Positions 4,898-6,494 of a stretch of DNA of 6,494 nucleotides are shown here, in pieces. The translations under genes were made by a program, and so were the position numbers. This DNA is from an uncultured Eubacterium sp. (GTDB taxonomy: Bacteria > Bacillota_A > Clostridia > Lachnospirales > Lachnospiraceae), in the NCBI GenBank assembly GCA_948759685.1, contig CAQBGY010000192.1, positions 1-6,494 of the forward strand. Direction: 5' to 3'. Every line of letters begins with the position of its first letter. The stretch's first letter is position 1. A model generated the notes under the pieces. That model was not told the DNA's origin. It saw nothing but the letters and a program-made list of their open reading frames with translations, and searched no databases.

Positions 4898-5326
4898 ATG
4901 AGTTTTAATAGAGAAGATTGCGAATATACAAAGTTCAATATCGAAAATCGTAAGATGGAATTTTCCGCTGATGAAGATGGTATTCTAATATCTATTCCGT
5001 TTGCAGAAGGTACACCACGATGTATAAAAAATAGATTGAATGATATTATCTGTCAGGAGATGAATAAACATCTGGAAACGGTAGAGTGTATGTCGATGCC
5101 GTGTAATTTGGTGCTAAATGCAAGGATGCAAATACAGTATTCCAATGGGGAATCCCTTCCACATTACTATTTGTCAATGGTAATTACAGATATTCCAGAA
5201 ATACAGGTGGGAACATGGATAGATAAGGATATAGATATTTGCTCTGAAACATCTGATTTTCAGAGGGAATTTATAGCATATTGTCAGTATCAGGTAAATA
5301 ACTCAAACTTCGCACATAGATTTTAG
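4898..5326 (+). CDS. Hypothetical 142-aa protein behind the RecA paralogue
   Basis: No family recognised. The SD GAGGAG (4885-4890) stands 7 nt before ATG 4898, and the gene starts 29 nt after the RecA-like stop, so co-transcription is likely. The protein is acidic to neutral with five Cys and several alternating strand-like segments (KMEFSADEDGILISIPF, NLVLNARMQIQYS, YYLSMVITDIP). This suggests a mainly beta fold with one helix near residues 39-58. There is no signal peptide or membrane span. The C-terminus (about 117-142) is polar. Its stop codon lies within about 10 nt of where the neighbouring insertion sequence may begin, so the last residues could be altered by that insertion. A partner role for the RecA paralogue is only suggested by position. 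Confidence 0.7.
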   Translation: MSFNREDCEYTKFNIENRKMEFSADEDGILISIPFAEGTPRCIKNRLNDIICQEMNKHLETVECMSMPCNLVLNARMQIQYSNGESLPHYYLSMVITDIPEIQVGTWIDKDIDICSETSDFQREFIAYCQYQVNNSNFAHRF

Positions 5327-6494
5327 CTATGCACCTTGAAAATTCAATATCTGGCAATGATTCAATTATCAAAGAACAGTCTTTTATACCGCTATGCCGC
5401 AACTAATTGCGATTGTAGAAGAGATGGCAAAGTGCTGATGAATGCTTCAACCAGTTCATCTATCTTTTCATCAACGAGATCGCAGTGTTCCTCTAAGAGT
5501 TTCCGGAACATTTGGAGTAGCATCTGAAATGCCTCTATCCATGTAATGTCAGACATTTCATCAGTAAAGTACAGAAATAATTCCCCAAGAGACCGGTTGT
5601 CGTTTGATTCCCTGTTTTCGATGGACAGCATCATATATCTGGTAAAGACCACCGCTGTGTGGGCGCTCATTGCATCAAAGGAAAGGGAATGGCATTCTTT
5701 ACTGAGCCTGAGATAACTCTTGCAGACTTTGAAGAATACTTCGATATCCCAGCGTTTCCCATAAAGGCGGATGATTTCTTCTTCGCTTAAAGACGTATCC
5801 GTTGAGATAAGGCAGAGGTACTCTTTCCGCTTATTCCGGTTGCGGACATATACGACTCTTGCGGGGATGGATTTTTCTCCCCTGATAACTTCCACCTCCA
5901 CCGATAAGAGATATCTGGAACGTCCCCTGCGTTTCTTGTTCCTTTTGTAGATATTGATAAGGGAGAGTTCTTCTTTATTGTATCGGAAGAACATTTTCGG
6001 GGTTTTCTTAATCATTCCAATTACTTCATAGCCAAGATTTTTTACGGCATGAAGCGATTTAGGAGAAGAAAACCAGCTGTCAAAGAGGACATATTTTGCG
6101 GGAATACCCCCTGTTTTAGCGGCTTTGAGAAGTTCCAACATGACTTCCGTCCCTTTGGTCATAGAAAGCTTGCGGCGCTTATAACCGACGGTTCTTTTAT
6201 CGAGGCTGACGGCTTCATTCACACGGTTTTTCTTATTATCTGTGGATAAAAGGATGCTGTTGACCGGAAGAAACGTACTGCCGTCAGTCCATCCCAGTGT
6301 CAGCATACGGAATCCGAACTTATAAGCATGTTTTGCATGGTCGTAAGTTTTTGCAAGGAGTTCCACCTTCTTGGAGCGGTTTCTCTCAAACATGGAGTCA
6401 TCAATACAGAGGACATTTTCCCTGTCCGCATTATTCAGCGGGACAACGGCATCCTTGATAATTCTTGATGCAAGTATCGTTGTGAACCTGATCC
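5327..6494 (-). mobile_element. IS4-type insertion sequence, partial (3' part)
   Basis: The region carries the 3' portion of a transposase gene on the minus strand plus 65 nt behind its stop codon. The outer boundary must lie in or near 5327-5391. TTGAA-AA-TTCAA (5336-5347) and two ATTCAAT copies (5342-5348, 5360-5366) lie there, but the terminal inverted repeat cannot be fixed because the other end is outside the window. Base composition looks clearly more GC-rich than in the genes to the left, consistent with later acquisition. Confidence 0.7.
5392..6494 (-). CDS. IS4-family DDE transposase, N-terminus beyond the window
   Basis: Cut-and-paste transposase of the RNase H-like DDE type. The frame is open to the window edge: upstream of Met 6393 it continues through the segment NVLCIDDSMFERN, which carries the first catalytic Asp (codons at 6397-6402). 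Met 6393 is therefore not the start. The second Asp is in YVLFDSWFSS (codon 6079-6081). The catalytic Glu lies in LYGKRWDIEVFFKVCK (codon 5740-5742), which exactly fits the IS4 signature Y-(2)-R-(3)-E-(6)-K. At least 367 codons are visible without frameshift or stop, so the copy may be functional. It faces the 4898 gene tail to tail, 65 nt apart. Exact IS group not assigned. Confidence 0.9.
   Translation of the reverse strand, partial: IRFTTILASRIIKDAVVPLNNADRENVLCIDDSMFERNRSKKVELLAKTYDHAKHAYKFGFRMLTLGWTDGSTFLPVNSILLSTDNKKNRVNEAVSLDKRTVGYKRRKLSMTKGTEVMLELLKAAKTGGIPAKYVLFDSWFSSPKSLHAVKNLGYEVIGMIKKTPKMFFRYNKEELSLINIYKRNKKRRGRSRYLLSVEVEVIRGEKSIPARVVYVRNRNKRKEYLCLISTDTSLSEEEIIRLYGKRWDIEVFFKVCKSYLRLSKECHSLSFDAMSAHTAVVFTRYMMLSIENRESNDNRSLGELFLYFTDEMSDITWIEAFQMLLQMFRKLLEEHCDLVDEKIDELVEAFISTLPSLLQSQLVAA

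Noticed and set aside
5391..5397. GCTATGC direct repeat (5326-5332 and 5391-5397) as a target-site duplication
   Set aside because: The second copy overlaps the transposase stop codon, so it is inside the IS; seven bases recurring at this distance can be chance.
5336..5527. 63-codon plus-strand open frame behind the 142-aa gene
   Set aside because: It lies mostly antisense to the transposase with a Ser-rich translation and no convincing SD.
6049..6249. 66-codon plus-strand open frame
   Set aside because: Antisense shadow of the transposase gene.
1..6494. tRNA, rRNA, CRISPR array or replication origin
   Set aside because: No cloverleaf, rRNA-like block, regularly spaced identical repeats or iteron cluster beyond the few AGGAACT copies was seen on either strand.

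Overview
The window looks like part of an accessory or mobile region in a low-GC Gram-positive gut-type bacterium (Clostridia, most likely Lachnospiraceae-like). This rests on AT-rich codon use, strong purine-rich Shine-Dalgarno sites, short spacers and the style of the proteins. No core housekeeping operon, rRNA, tRNA or CRISPR array is visible. The species and the type of element (ICE, plasmid or phage-like island) cannot be decided from this stretch.

Layout. (1) 1-930: a hairpin leader, a 95-aa unknown protein and a small HNH endonuclease. Both genes start behind the same 16-nt ribosome-binding segment. A perfect 14-bp inverted repeat follows the HNH stop codon. (2) 926-2090: a compact cassette with its own near-consensus promoter (TTGAAA-N17-TATAAT) and an operator-like dyad. 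It encodes an XRE/Cro-type regulator with an unusual insertion, a PIN-domain protein and a 63-aa partner overlapping the PIN stop codon. It reads as a PIN toxin-antitoxin-like unit in toxin-first order and ends at a likely rho-independent terminator. (3) 2070-2441, minus strand: a small unknown gene with a good promoter but no ordinary start codon at the proper distance from its SD. (4) 2446-2562: a repeat-rich spacer with four copies of an AGGAACT-type motif and a hairpin, directly in front of a single-domain tyrosine recombinase (2582-3160). (5) 3253-5326: a 129-aa unknown protein, a small gene apparently frameshifted at an A8 run, a second, element-type RecA of 326 aa without the acidic C-terminal tail, and a 142-aa unknown protein just behind it. 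(6) 5327-6494, minus strand: the 3' part of an IS4-type insertion sequence whose DDE transposase frame runs off the right edge. Its base composition looks more GC-rich than the rest.

How they may work together (inference). The recombinase with its repeats and the RecA paralogue with its co-directional unknown neighbours look like a DNA-handling module of a mobile element. The XRE/PIN/small-protein cassette looks like a stabilisation or defence unit on the same element. The most notable points are the RecA paralogue and its companion gene, the repeat array in front of the recombinase, the promoter-overlapping inverted repeats of the PIN cassette, and the frameshifted small gene at 3654-3834.
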